A DNA stretch of 64,000 nt from UBA6770 sp965660875 (GCA_965660875.1 CBFIBQ010000002.1:62001-126000); one strand, 5' to 3'. Numbered from the stretch's first letter, positions 6,721 through 15,159 are shown. Notes: a model not told the origin generated them from the letters alone. Translations and numbers: made by a program.

Positions 6721-9700
6721 TTTTATTTGATTTTACTATTTGGTATATCCTGTTACTTTTTAAAGGTTTATTGATAATATCAATTTTACCATTATTCCAT
6801 TGAACTATGACTTTTTCGGTTTGGATAAAATCTCCTAATCCAAAGTACAATGTTTGATCATTAAAAGACTTAAAGCCACCACTCAAAGTTAACGTCCTAA
6901 CCTGTTTACTACCGTTTCCATATTCGATAATAATTTGAGTGCCAATTAGATTAATTGCAGTGTCTTCGGTGCTCAGTGAGAATCCTATTGAGTGATTATT
7001 CCCAAGTTGATTTTCATACAGATAAATTGATCCAATCGACGGTGCTAAAAGAATATCTAAATCCCCATCAAGGTCAAAGTCTGCATAAGTGAAAGAACTA
7101 GAAGGTAGATAATTGGTTAAACCTAATTCATTTGTACGATTTGTGAACGTTTTACCATCTTGATTTTGGTAGTAAAAATTAGTTTCCTGTTTACCTTTAA
7201 ATAGAAAGCCATTTGCAATATATAAATCTTGCCATGTATCGTTATTTAAATCAGCAAACTGAGCATTCCAAGCCCAACCTGTAGAGGTAATTCCAAATTT
7301 CTGAGCTTGATCCTGGTAGGTTTCCGTTGCTTTATCATAGGAGAGTAATATAGCATTTCCTCCTTGCTGTTTTACACCATTATCAGTCTCAAAATCCGAT
7401 AACATTGAATGGTTATTATTGTAGTAATCTAAGAAATAATAGTAGTCTGCCCATTCAGGTTCCTTAGATAAGTTCTGAATCTTTTGGTGCTTATGGTTCT
7501 TGCGATTTACAGTTGAGAGTTGGTCGTTAATAAAGAAATAAGCCAAACACTCGAAGCGATATTCTGGTGGACAATCATTGAAGTTCTTTTGTCGAGCAAC
7601 CTTTCTACATTGTTGCTGGATTCTCATAATCTCTTCACACTCGTTTCTTTCAGAGGAATCATTAATTTGGGAACAAATTTTTGATGGTGTATTGGCAATA
7701 TATTTTCTATCGAGGTTTCGATCAATTTGGTCAAGATAATACTCCATTCTTAAATCATTATTTAAATCAGCAGCACTAACGGACATTGTATTATAGGCCG
7801 ATTTTGGAATTAGATGGTTATCTTTTTCTAAAGCCTGAAATGCTCCTTTGCCATTGTTTAGATAATAATAATCCGGAGCACTAAAATCATTTGCGACAAT
7901 TAAATCAATAAATCCGTCACCATTAATATCGGATGCTAGTGAGCTTAAAGTTTCACCGTTTACTTTTCCCAATGTTTTTTGATTAAATCCCTTCTCAGTT
8001 TGTAGGTAAAGATAATTTGTAGAGGTTGGTTGTGAATATCTTGCAAGCAAGGTTCCTGTCGACCAATTTCCGCAAAATATATCTGTTTTTCCATCATAGT
8101 TGAAATCGGCAAACGCAATCGAGTTTGATAACACTTTGGAAGAATTTGTAGCCAGCATCATTGTATCATGTATTGAAAACTTTCCCCTTCTATTCCACAT
8201 GATAAAGTTTGGTGACTTATACGGGGCGATAAATAGGTCATTCCATCCATCTTGATTTAAATCGACTATGGCAGCATTTAGTACTTGTATATGCTCAAAT
8301 GCCAATTGTAAGGATTCAAAATGACCATTTTGCTGGTTAATTGAAAGAATTAAGTTTTTATCTGAACAGATGACTAAATCGGGATAAAAATCGTGATTTA
8401 AATCGCCGCTTGCAATACTTCTTCCATGCGCATAGGGTGGTATGAAGTCTATTGGAGAATAAGATATTGGTGCAGCTATTCCAAGTGTTTTTCCAAGTTT
8501 GCTTTTAAACTTCCCGATACGCCCAGTTCGCTTATTGAATTCAAATGCGGTAATTGAAACAGACTCATTGCTGTATATTTTTTCAACTGTTTTTTGTTGT
8601 ACTCTATGTGTATTTACCAATTCTTTTGGAGTCAATCTTCCTTGATTTTCACTCACCTTTTCATTTGAAAGAAATGAGCTTTTACTTACAAGTTTACTCA
8701 AATGTTCAGCTCGTTCTTGCTCTTGATAACCGTCTATAACGTATGCCAAAACTCCTGTAAGAATTCCAACAAGTATTACTAAGCTACCTAATCCAATTGC
8801 CATCTTTTTTGAAATAAAACGGTACACTACCAAAAATGGATAAATGCTATAGATTCCAAGAGTAAATAACAAAACCATTGTATACTGTACGGGTAACCCA
8901 AGTGTACTTAATATCACAACAACAATGATGTCAAAGGCGATTGGAACTGGTAGAAAAGTCCCAATAATTGAAACGATACTTAACATTAAAAGCCCGCCCA
9001 GCATACCGTAACCACTCCCAATTATCTGAATCAATTCGTTCTGAGGAAATAAGGAAACAAGTACGTTACCTAATAAACCTGCCAATAACATAAGTGGTAG
9101 TGTGGTCAGGAGAATAAAGAATAAACCCTTGGTATAGTTTATTAACGTCCATTTTACAGCTGATAGCCAATCATTTTTAACCAAAAGGTTATCCGCACTA
9201 AGTGTAAAAACAAACCATTGCTTTTTTGAAGAAATGGAATTGGCGTCTATTTGAGGAATCGCGGCTGGATTTAGCCATTTGCTAAGCAAAGGAATTCCAA
9301 GTAAAATAATAATAAGAGAAAAGCTGAGCTTCAGTACCCCTAAATACACCGGTAATAATGAAAACAGCATGCTCAAAACCACAATATTGAGAGTTGGAGA
9401 GCTTAATAAAGCAGAAAGAGCTCGTTCTGTGTTTTTATCCGTATCGTAAAGACCTTTAGCGATAGGGGTCGCGCAGTTTACACATACGCCAAGCGGTGCT
9501 CCAAGAAATAAACCCGATAGCGAATTTGCAAAACGATTTTTCCATTTAGAAGTATCCAATACTGCAAAAAGTAGCATGATGGCGGGTGCAAAAAGTAGCC
9601 CAAACCCCATTCCTTTTTTGTTAGTATCCAACCAGTTTATGGTGTTGGCAAGAATTTGTTTTAATAAACCATCTTCTGGGTTTGGATAAAAAACAATATC

Positions 9701-9844
9701 AAAACTTAACCCTAAAATATCAGCGTCTCCAGCCATCATGGCTTTATCATTAAGTTGTGGATAACGAGAGCCAGTCCAAAAGCTAAATGCCAATAAAGCG
9801 ATAATAATTAATATTAGTATTTGCTTTTTTCGGTGTCCACTCAT
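6704..9844 (-). CDS. Permease fused to FG-GAP/VCBS repeats and ASPIC/UnbV domain
   Basis: A 1046-residue fusion. Residues 1-372 are a polytopic membrane domain that looks like the DUF318/ArsP-type permeases, with a CVNC pair at 121-124. A linker leads to FG-GAP/VCBS-type repeats with DxNxDG-like calcium loops near residues 481, 528, 580, 639, 693, 865 and 922. Between the fifth and sixth lies an insert (about 700-820) with five cysteines at 724, 736, 746, 758 and 766. Residues 966-1035 match ASPIC/UnbV as in CRTAC1-like proteins. The hydrophobic segment at 350-372 should place the repeat part outside the cytoplasm. No ABC exporter is seen in the visible RiPP locus, so it may export or sense the product (inference). 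It overlaps the PqqD gene. Confidence 0.85.
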   Translation of the reverse strand: MSGHRKKQILILIIIALLAFSFWTGSRYPQLNDKAMMAGDADILGLSFDIVFYPNPEDGLLKQILANTINWLDTNKKGMGFGLLFAPAIMLLFAVLDTSKWKNRFANSLSGLFLGAPLGVCVNCATPIAKGLYDTDKNTERALSALLSSPTLNIVVLSMLFSLLPVYLGVLKLSFSLIIILLGIPLLSKWLNPAAIPQIDANSISSKKQWFVFTLSADNLLVKNDWLSAVKWTLINYTKGLFFILLTTLPLMLLAGLLGNVLVSLFPQNELIQIIGSGYGMLGGLLMLSIVSIIGTFLPVPIAFDIIVVVILSTLGLPVQYTMVLLFTLGIYSIYPFLVVYRFISKKMAIGLGSLVILVGILTGVLAYVIDGYQEQERAEHLSKLVSKSSFLSNEKVSENQGRLTPKELVNTHRVQQKTVEKIYSNESVSITAFEFNKRTGRIGKFKSKLGKTLGIAAPISYSPIDFIPPYAHGRSIASGDLNHDFYPDLVICSDKNLILSINQQNGHFESLQLAFEHIQVLNAAIVDLNQDGWNDLFIAPYKSPNFIMWNRRGKFSIHDTMMLATNSSKVLSNSIAFADFNYDGKTDIFCGNWSTGTLLARYSQPTSTNYLYLQTEKGFNQKTLGKVNGETLSSLASDINGDGFIDLIVANDFSAPDYYYLNNGKGAFQALEKDNHLIPKSAYNTMSVSAADLNNDLRMEYYLDQIDRNLDRKYIANTPSKICSQINDSSERNECEEIMRIQQQCRKVARQKNFNDCPPEYRFECLAYFFINDQLSTVNRKNHKHQKIQNLSKEPEWADYYYFLDYYNNNHSMLSDFETDNGVKQQGGNAILLSYDKATETYQDQAQKFGITSTGWAWNAQFADLNNDTWQDLYIANGFLFKGKQETNFYYQNQDGKTFTNRTNELGLTNYLPSSSFTYADFDLDGDLDILLAPSIGSIYLYENQLGNNHSIGFSLSTEDTAINLIGTQIIIEYGNGSKQVRTLTLSGGFKSFNDQTLYFGLGDFIQTEKVIVQWNNGKIDIINKPLKSNRIYQIVKSNKNEINT

Positions 9845-9852
9845 AGGGTTGT

Positions 9853-9895
9853 CAAAATTAGCTAATTGCCGTACTAAAATACAGTGCTACTTTTG
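9853..9895. promoter_or_regulatory. Overlapping divergent promoters
   Basis: Minus strand: TAATTTTG (9860-9853) is 8 bases before the ATG at 9844. Plus strand: TTG at 9866-9868, 19 bases, then TACTTTTG at 9888-9895, 6 bases before the ATG at 9902. Both -7 elements match TAnnTTTG fully. The promoters overlap back to back, so the two transcripts may compete. Confidence 0.5.
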
Positions 9896-9901
9896 TTACC
9901 C

Positions 9902-10348
9902 ATGATTGATTTACCCTCAGTTCTTGTGTACTTGTTTTTAATTACTTGGTTTGCTGTAAGCCTAGTCTATGGATTAGATAAAAAGCTTTTGGGGAAATAT
10001 CGAAAACCTCTAAAAGGTGCTGGTTTGGTTAATGAGTGGAGTATGTTCACTCGTTTTTCTGAAAAATCTACCAATTATATTCTTCTCTATAAAGAAAAAG
10101 AATCAAAGGAATGGCTGCCAGTATTCCGTAAGGAACCTTTTAATATTTTTTCATTAGATAGACAATTTCGGTTCTTCGTTCAAAATAGGTTGAAATTTGT
10201 AGTGAAAGCAGACAAAAAAGGTGTGGCCTACAACGACCAGACGAGTTATCACTATTTGTGTGAATCAATAATAGAGTACTATAAGCTCCATGCCAATACC
10301 ATTTTTAAAATTGAAGTGGTGGAGAATACTAACATTCAAACCCCATAA
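9902..10348 (+). CDS. Small membrane-anchored protein of unknown function
   Basis: I do not recognise a family. The 148-residue product starts with one hydrophobic helix (LVYLFLITWFAVSLVYGL) followed by a mostly polar, basic domain ending in an amphipathic C-terminus. A GTG at 9884 would add six residues, but it lies inside the promoter -7 element, so the ATG at 9902 is chosen. It is 6 bases upstream of the HTTM-like gene and very likely cotranscribed with it, which suggests that the two proteins act together at the membrane. Confidence 0.65.
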   Translation: MIDLPSVLVYLFLITWFAVSLVYGLDKKLLGKYRKPLKGAGLVNEWSMFTRFSEKSTNYILLYKEKESKEWLPVFRKEPFNIFSLDRQFRFFVQNRLKFVVKADKKGVAYNDQTSYHYLCESIIEYYKLHANTIFKIEVVENTNIQTP

Positions 10349-10354
10349 GTCTGT

Positions 10355-11137
10355 ATGGAACTTGATATCCAGTTTGTTTTTAATGCGGCAGCTTTCTTCA
10401 CTGCTCTATCCGTAATTCATCAGCAAATTGTATCACTGCTTCTTTATAAAAGAGCACCTGCTTTGTACAAATCAAATTTTTCTGGTCAATTGGTTCACAA
10501 CAAGCTTGCACGAGCATTCAGTTGGTCCTTCGATTATCCTGGAAATATAATCTTAAACTCAATCAATTTAGGTCTTAGCTTATTACTTCTAATTCAAGCT
10601 CTAAATCTTCAGGTTAATGCTATAACTGTATTAGCCTTATTAGTAGTGGAGTTACTGACTTACCTCAGGCAACGTCAGTTTGCTAGTGCTAATACTCCGT
10701 TAAAACGAGTTCTTTTATTTTCTCTGTTTGTCCATTTGTATTTTGAAAATGAAACCCTTTCTCATTCTATGCTTTTTGCTCAATATGCATTTTTATCATT
10801 GAGCTATTTTTTCTCTGCATTTCAAAAGCTAAAGGATAAGCATTGGTTGAATGGAGAATCTCTTCAACTTTTTGCGAAAATCTATATCAGCAGCGACGTA
10901 TCCCATTTGTCGAAAAAGGCTAGTTGGCAAATACTTTCCTTCGGAGTTATAGCTTGGGAACTTTGTTTTTTTAGTACGATTTGGTGCGCCCAATTGGCGT
11001 ATTTCTTTGTCGGGATTGGTGTTCTATTCCATACCTACTTAGCGGTTAGAATGGGTTTATGGCATTTTTTCTTCACATTCCTTAGCTTTTATCCCGCAGT
11101 TCTATTTCTATCGCAGCACTTTGCGCTAGGGACTTAA
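10355..11137 (+). CDS. HTTM-like polytopic membrane protein
   Basis: A 260-residue protein with about six membrane segments. The stretch YFFSAFQKLKDKHWLNGESLQ resembles the HTTM (vitamin K-dependent gamma-carboxylase-like) signature, in which an aromatic-rich helix precedes K-x-x-x-x-W-L-x-G; the downstream HTYLAVRMGLWHFFFTF segment also fits. Bacterial HTTM proteins are mostly uncharacterised. It lacks the large lumenal domain of true carboxylases. Its 3' end overlaps the convergent oxygenase gene by 12 bases. The position next to the RiPP locus is suggestive, but no function follows from the sequence. Confidence 0.6.
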   Translation: MELDIQFVFNAAAFFTALSVIHQQIVSLLLYKRAPALYKSNFSGQLVHNKLARAFSWSFDYPGNIILNSINLGLSLLLLIQALNLQVNAITVLALLVVELLTYLRQRQFASANTPLKRVLLFSLFVHLYFENETLSHSMLFAQYAFLSLSYFFSAFQKLKDKHWLNGESLQLFAKIYISSDVSHLSKKASWQILSFGVIAWELCFFSTIWCAQLAYFFVGIGVLFHTYLAVRMGLWHFFFTFLSFYPAVLFLSQHFALGT

Positions 11138-11938
11138 CCAACCATTTAAGGTGTACCTGCCTTTTATAGGTGTTTCTGATTCCATTTTTATCTGATTGAC
11201 TTCATGAAAAAAGTCACTAGGAAATAAAATAAGTAGGTTGTTTTTTGGAATAATCCGAGTGAATGATTGAACAAAATTGTGGTTAATAGGGTTGGTGTGG
11301 TAAATTAATAGTTCTCCTCCTGTAAAAGCTTTGGGTTCTTTAAAAAAGTAATAGATGTAAGTCCACTCACGCTTGGATTCGGTTGAATTTCCGTCATTGT
11401 CTCTATGTTTTGAGAGAAAATCCTGATTGAGATGCCTAGAAAGATGAAGCTGTGAATTAAAAACATCAAGTTTTAGTAGGTTTTTGTAGTCTTTGTTTTT
11501 GGTAATTAGTTCGTTGAGTTTTCTCTTTAAAATTTTTGAGGATTGAGGGATTTTTTTTTCAAAAATCACCTTTGCAGAGCGCAGGTTTTCATCAACTTTG
11601 TCATGTACCCTAGCCGGACTAAAGAACTGCTCTAATGAAAAAACTTCATTCCAAATTTCGGCTAATTCTGTTTCGTTTAAGAAGTCAGGAACAAGTCGTA
11701 CTTGAGGAATTAGAAACTCGTCCAACTGGTAATTTTTAAGCTCCCCAGTGTAAAGACTAGAAAGTGGGTAGCTTCCAGTTTTTGATAGCTGTTTGAAAAG
11801 CTTCCTTGCCTCTTCTAACCTCCCTTGTTGTAGGTAGTTTTCGGCCAATCTGGTTATGAGTTGCTCGTTAGATTGATCATCAGATAGTTTTTTACGAATC
11901 TGTTTTTCAATTTCAATTAAAAATGGGTATCGGCTCAT
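11126..11938 (-). CDS. 2-oxoglutarate/Fe(II) oxygenase, prolyl hydroxylase-like
   Basis: A 270-residue protein. The first 60 residues form a short TPR-like helical part. The rest is a double-stranded beta-helix oxygenase: the metal HxD motif is in SKHRDND, GGELLIYH follows, the distal His is in FFHEVNQ, and the 2-oxoglutarate-binding Arg is in GRYTLNGW near the C-terminus. This arrangement is that of prolyl 4-hydroxylase-like enzymes, which hydroxylate amino acids or small molecules. Its start overlaps the stop of the glycosyltransferase-like gene at 11935 by 4 bases, so the two are coupled. A hydroxylase plus a glycosyltransferase would allow hydroxylation followed by sugar attachment (inference). 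Confidence 0.8.
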   Translation of the reverse strand: MSRYPFLIEIEKQIRKKLSDDQSNEQLITRLAENYLQQGRLEEARKLFKQLSKTGSYPLSSLYTGELKNYQLDEFLIPQVRLVPDFLNETELAEIWNEVFSLEQFFSPARVHDKVDENLRSAKVIFEKKIPQSSKILKRKLNELITKNKDYKNLLKLDVFNSQLHLSRHLNQDFLSKHRDNDGNSTESKREWTYIYYFFKEPKAFTGGELLIYHTNPINHNFVQSFTRIIPKNNLLILFPSDFFHEVNQIKMESETPIKGRYTLNGWLSP

Positions 11939-12837
11939 CGTATTTTGTATTTGCTAAAGTCATCAAAAAAAGACAACGCTTCAAATTGATCTTTGAGCCA
12001 ACTCCATCTACTTCCGTTAAACAAATGTTTGTGTGAGGAGTTAGATAAATCTTCCAAAGAGTTAAAACTATTGTGATAATGAATACTGGTCAACGAATCA
12101 AAATTTTCTTTATTACTATTTTGGTAATCAGGATGTTCTAACAAGTGATAATTATACGATCTCGGCAATAAGGTTACATTCAACTTCATCTGGCTGACGG
12201 TTGCCGAAAAGCAGCTCTGTTCAAGAAAAAATGGATCACTCGCCGGAGAAATACCAGCAGATTTTAACACCTCAAAATTAGTTTTCCATTTTGAAAACAA
12301 TCCATTACTTCTTCGCGATATGATAATACCTGAATTATAGTAAGGAAATATTTTTTCATCGCATACTTTTATTGTGCTTGGAAATTCTACTTCCAGTATT
12401 TGGTAGAGCTTTTTCCAGTAGCCCGAATTTTTGTCGTTTCCATTAGACCCAATGCCTTTCATTGCAACGTAACTCAATTTGAGATGCTCGTTTTCCAATA
12501 ACTCGAATGCTTTTGGTTCCTGAAAAAAGACTTGATCACTATCAAGAAATACAATTGCATCAAATTTGGAATTAGCCTCAAAATAAGCACAGGTATAAAT
12601 TTTATTTGCTAGTGCATATTCCGGATAATTTTGGTTTAAACTCAACGTCTTGTGGTGAACCTTGTGTTTTTCAAAAAAACTTAACGTTGTCTTAGATAGT
12701 TGATGATTTCTTGGCGAAAAGCTATAAATCGGGATGTCTTTATACATTCCTCCACATTGCCTTAAACTATTAACTAAAAGCATTGAACGTTTTTCTAAGA
12801 CGCCAGGTTCGGTACATATAACTACAGCAGTTGACAA
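11935..12837 (-). CDS. GT-A-like glycosyltransferase, paralogue 1
   Basis: A 300-residue protein with a nucleotide-sugar-type Rossmann start (VVICTEPGVLEKRS) and a DSD metal-binding motif in AIVFLDSDQVFF near residue 100, as in GT-A transferases. It aligns well with the protein at 15179-16144 (shared ICTE, ANKIY, DSD, PYY and LEQ motifs), so they are paralogues. The start is TTG: no ATG or GTG lies upstream in frame, and the TTG aligns with the ATG of the paralogue. It is coupled to the oxygenase downstream. The sugar and acceptor are unknown. Confidence 0.75.
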   Translation of the reverse strand: MSTAVVICTEPGVLEKRSMLLVNSLRQCGGMYKDIPIYSFSPRNHQLSKTTLSFFEKHKVHHKTLSLNQNYPEYALANKIYTCAYFEANSKFDAIVFLDSDQVFFQEPKAFELLENEHLKLSYVAMKGIGSNGNDKNSGYWKKLYQILEVEFPSTIKVCDEKIFPYYNSGIIISRRSNGLFSKWKTNFEVLKSAGISPASDPFFLEQSCFSATVSQMKLNVTLLPRSYNYHLLEHPDYQNSNKENFDSLTSIHYHNSFNSLEDLSNSSHKHLFNGSRWSWLKDQFEALSFFDDFSKYKIR

Positions 12838-13062
12838 ACTATTTATCCAATTTATTTTTTAGGAAATTAATTTACTATTTCGATAATTGAAAGTAGCATT
12901 TTTGTCATACACTCAAAAACAAAAAATATCTATTATTATTCAGCATTTGGTATTGAGGTTGCCTCTGAAATCGAACTAGAATCGTTTAAGTCAATATCGG
13001 CTTTAAGTTCAAAAAATTATTTAACCATTGAAATAGGTGACGTAAACGTTGAAGGAATTCCT

Positions 13063-13839
13063 TTGAAGAATGACTTTTTAATTCGTCATGTCATAGAAAA
13101 TAAAATTCTGTATTCTATCAAAGATGTTTTGAACGCTCAAGTTACTGATGGTAACAAAATTGTAGTAGAGCCATTAACCGAAGAAACCGAAAAGTGGAAA
13201 AATTTTGTTTATGGGTCACTTTTTACCGCAGCTCTTAATCAACGGAAGAAGATTATTATGCACGCAAGTGCAATAAATTTTTTAGGTGATAAGGCAGCTA
13301 TATTTATGGCTGATTCTGGTCTTGGAAAGTCCAGTATTGCCTATACTCTTTCATCAAAATCTGCAAAGCTAATATCTGATGATCTGGTTGCTATCGATCC
13401 CGAATTAGACCATCCAACATTGAACATCGGTACCATTAAAAACAAGCTTTTGGGAGAATGGGCATACAAGCTTGGATTAAAAAATATTGGAGCGGAAGGT
13501 TTTCAGTTTGATCAAAAAACGAGAACAAAACCAGAGTTTATTGCGGAAATTGGGCAATATCAAATCGATAAAATGTTTTTTTTACAAATTAATACCAATC
13601 AAACTGAAGAAATCAATCTTGTCGAACTCGAACCTGTTGAGACCTTAATGTATTTGAAGGGAAATATGTACAAATCGGGATTTGTAGAAGATCTCCAATT
13701 AGAAAAGTTGTATTTTGAGTACTTCACTAAAATTGCAAAAGCAATACCTGCTTATTTGATTGTTAGAAATGCTGCCAATTTTGAAATGGACGCTATGCTA
13801 GAAGTAATAAATTCGGTACTGATTAAGAGCAATTCGTAA
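13063..13839 (+). CDS. HPr kinase-like protein, paralogue 2
   Basis: A second HPrK-like kinase. The Walker A motif ADSGLGKSS follows an IIMHASAINF stretch, and LISDDLVAID further on resembles the metal-binding acidic pair of HprK proteins. The first canonical start is TTG at 13063, but the same frame is open to a stop at 12868-12870 and the extra residues (YYYSAFGIEVASEIEL) look like the normal N-terminus of the family, so the real protein is probably some 45 residues longer with an unusual start (ATC, ATA or ATT). A frameshift after the TTG at 12887 is an alternative. It lies 4 bases before a hydroxylase-like gene. Its target is unknown; no second precursor was found beside it. Confidence 0.72.
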   Translation: MKNDFLIRHVIENKILYSIKDVLNAQVTDGNKIVVEPLTEETEKWKNFVYGSLFTAALNQRKKIIMHASAINFLGDKAAIFMADSGLGKSSIAYTLSSKSAKLISDDLVAIDPELDHPTLNIGTIKNKLLGEWAYKLGLKNIGAEGFQFDQKTRTKPEFIAEIGQYQIDKMFFLQINTNQTEEINLVELEPVETLMYLKGNMYKSGFVEDLQLEKLYFEYFTKIAKAIPAYLIVRNAANFEMDAMLEVINSVLIKSNS

Positions 13840-13843
13840 AGAG

Positions 13844-14533
13844 ATGGAACAGTATAAAGATCTTTTTTACTCATTTGAAATTCAAGAGCTGCCGCAGTTA
13901 AATGATATCAAAAATCACTTGGAGCGCTTAAAAACTGTTCCTCCATCATTTTCTGTTGATTTTTTTAAAGATCTTTCTGATAATCACAGTATACAGGAAT
14001 TAAGAAAAACGTTGTATGCTGCGCCAGACGAAAAAATTTCCCTCAACGAGGAAGCAAGAGAGCGAATGCAGAAAGATTTAGCTCGCCTTACACAAAAAGA
14101 TGCTGAACGTCAAAATGAGTTTGATAAAGGCTGGGCAATTCGTAAGGGCTATATTTCTTGGCCAGCGAATGATAATCGACATCAACTAATTCAACAAAGA
14201 GTACAGGAAGTTTTCAATTTTAACACTGAATGTACAGGAGACTTTCTTTACCCGCTGAAAGGGTTTAGGTCTTGGCATACCAACAAATATGACTTAACCG
14301 GTTGGGCTATGTTTATTGTGCTTCAATCTGAGGAGGCCGAAAGCTATTTTCAGTTCATGGACCCCGAAACGAATGAGCTTGTGAGAATCAAAGAGAAAAA
14401 TTTCAGTTTTAATTTCTTCAGCATTAGAACTGATCAACCATTTTGGCATAGCATTTTAGTTGAAAAGGGATTGAGGTGGAGCATTGGTTTCAGCTTGCCT
14501 TCAAATTGGAAAGAATTAATCGAGGTAAAGTGA
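13844..14533 (+). CDS. Jelly-roll 2OG/Fe(II) hydroxylase-like protein
   Basis: A 229-residue protein. The N-terminal third is charged and helical. The C-terminal half resembles phage- and cyanobacterium-type 2-oxoglutarate hydroxylases: GFRSWHTNKYDL carries the first His, SYFQFMDPETNEL follows, PFWHSIL carries the distal His, and GLRWSIGF the Arg for 2-oxoglutarate. The first motif reads HTN, where the usual HxD or HxE would have an acid, so the metal centre may be atypical. It sits between the HPrK-like gene and the AspH-like gene; its stop overlaps the likely GTG start of the latter. Confidence 0.6.
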   Translation: MEQYKDLFYSFEIQELPQLNDIKNHLERLKTVPPSFSVDFFKDLSDNHSIQELRKTLYAAPDEKISLNEEARERMQKDLARLTQKDAERQNEFDKGWAIRKGYISWPANDNRHQLIQQRVQEVFNFNTECTGDFLYPLKGFRSWHTNKYDLTGWAMFIVLQSEEAESYFQFMDPETNELVRIKEKNFSFNFFSIRTDQPFWHSILVEKGLRWSIGFSLPSNWKELIEVK

Positions 14534-15159
14534 ACCTGAGCTCTATTCACGAATTAAATCGTCAAAAAACAGATTCCTTGAGAATCTTGGGCACATTTTC
14601 ATACGCCCCATTAATTAACCGGGTGCAAGCGCTAAAGGATTCTGATTGGAATCAGGATGAAGATTTTAAACTCAATTACAATAAATCTGGTAAGGCTCTT
14701 GAGCAGGTAAAACATCTTACGCTTAGATTTATAAATAGAAGAAAAAATCCGTACGAATATTTGCAGAGTGATCGATGGCACTCATGGAAAGATTTGCTGC
14801 TACCGCTCATGAACGAAATTGTAGCTGAATACGGATACCAAAAAGCTGTTTTTCCTAAAGTAATGCTCGCAAACCTACCATCTGGCAGCTTCATTCCCCC
14901 TCACATAGATGGAGATAGTAGCGGTTATGTGCCTCACAAAATTCACCTTCCAATCATAACCAATAATGAGGCATTCTTTTTTTTAGAGGATCGAAAATAT
15001 CACTTCGAATTGGGAAGTGCATATGAAGTAAACAATGGTTTGAAACATACTGTAATCAATCACGGACAGACGAATAGGGTTCACTTGATTTTTGAGTGTC
15101 TGGATTATCACTTGCAACCAGAAACTACTCGGCATCAGATGGATGGGGTTTTGATTTAA
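14530..15159 (+). CDS. Aspartyl/asparaginyl beta-hydroxylase-like protein
   Basis: The protein matches the AspH family (PF05118). The first iron His is in IPPHIDGDSSG, a PHKIHLPI block follows, then AYEVNN, the distal His in GLKHTV, and the 2-oxoglutarate-binding Arg in NRVHLIF. AspH enzymes use a two-His iron site and hydroxylate Asp or Asn in peptides. The frame is open upstream to an ATG at 14476, but a GTG at 14530 with GAGG just before it overlaps the previous stop as GTGA, so I take that start; this gives 209 residues. The gene ends inside a hairpin. A peptide substrate from the RiPP locus is possible; an Asp near the middle of the candidate core would be a logical target, but this is inference. 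Confidence 0.82.
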   Translation: MNLSSIHELNRQKTDSLRILGTFSYAPLINRVQALKDSDWNQDEDFKLNYNKSGKALEQVKHLTLRFINRRKNPYEYLQSDRWHSWKDLLLPLMNEIVAEYGYQKAVFPKVMLANLPSGSFIPPHIDGDSSGYVPHKIHLPIITNNEAFFFLEDRKYHFELGSAYEVNNGLKHTVINHGQTNRVHLIFECLDYHLQPETTRHQMDGVLI

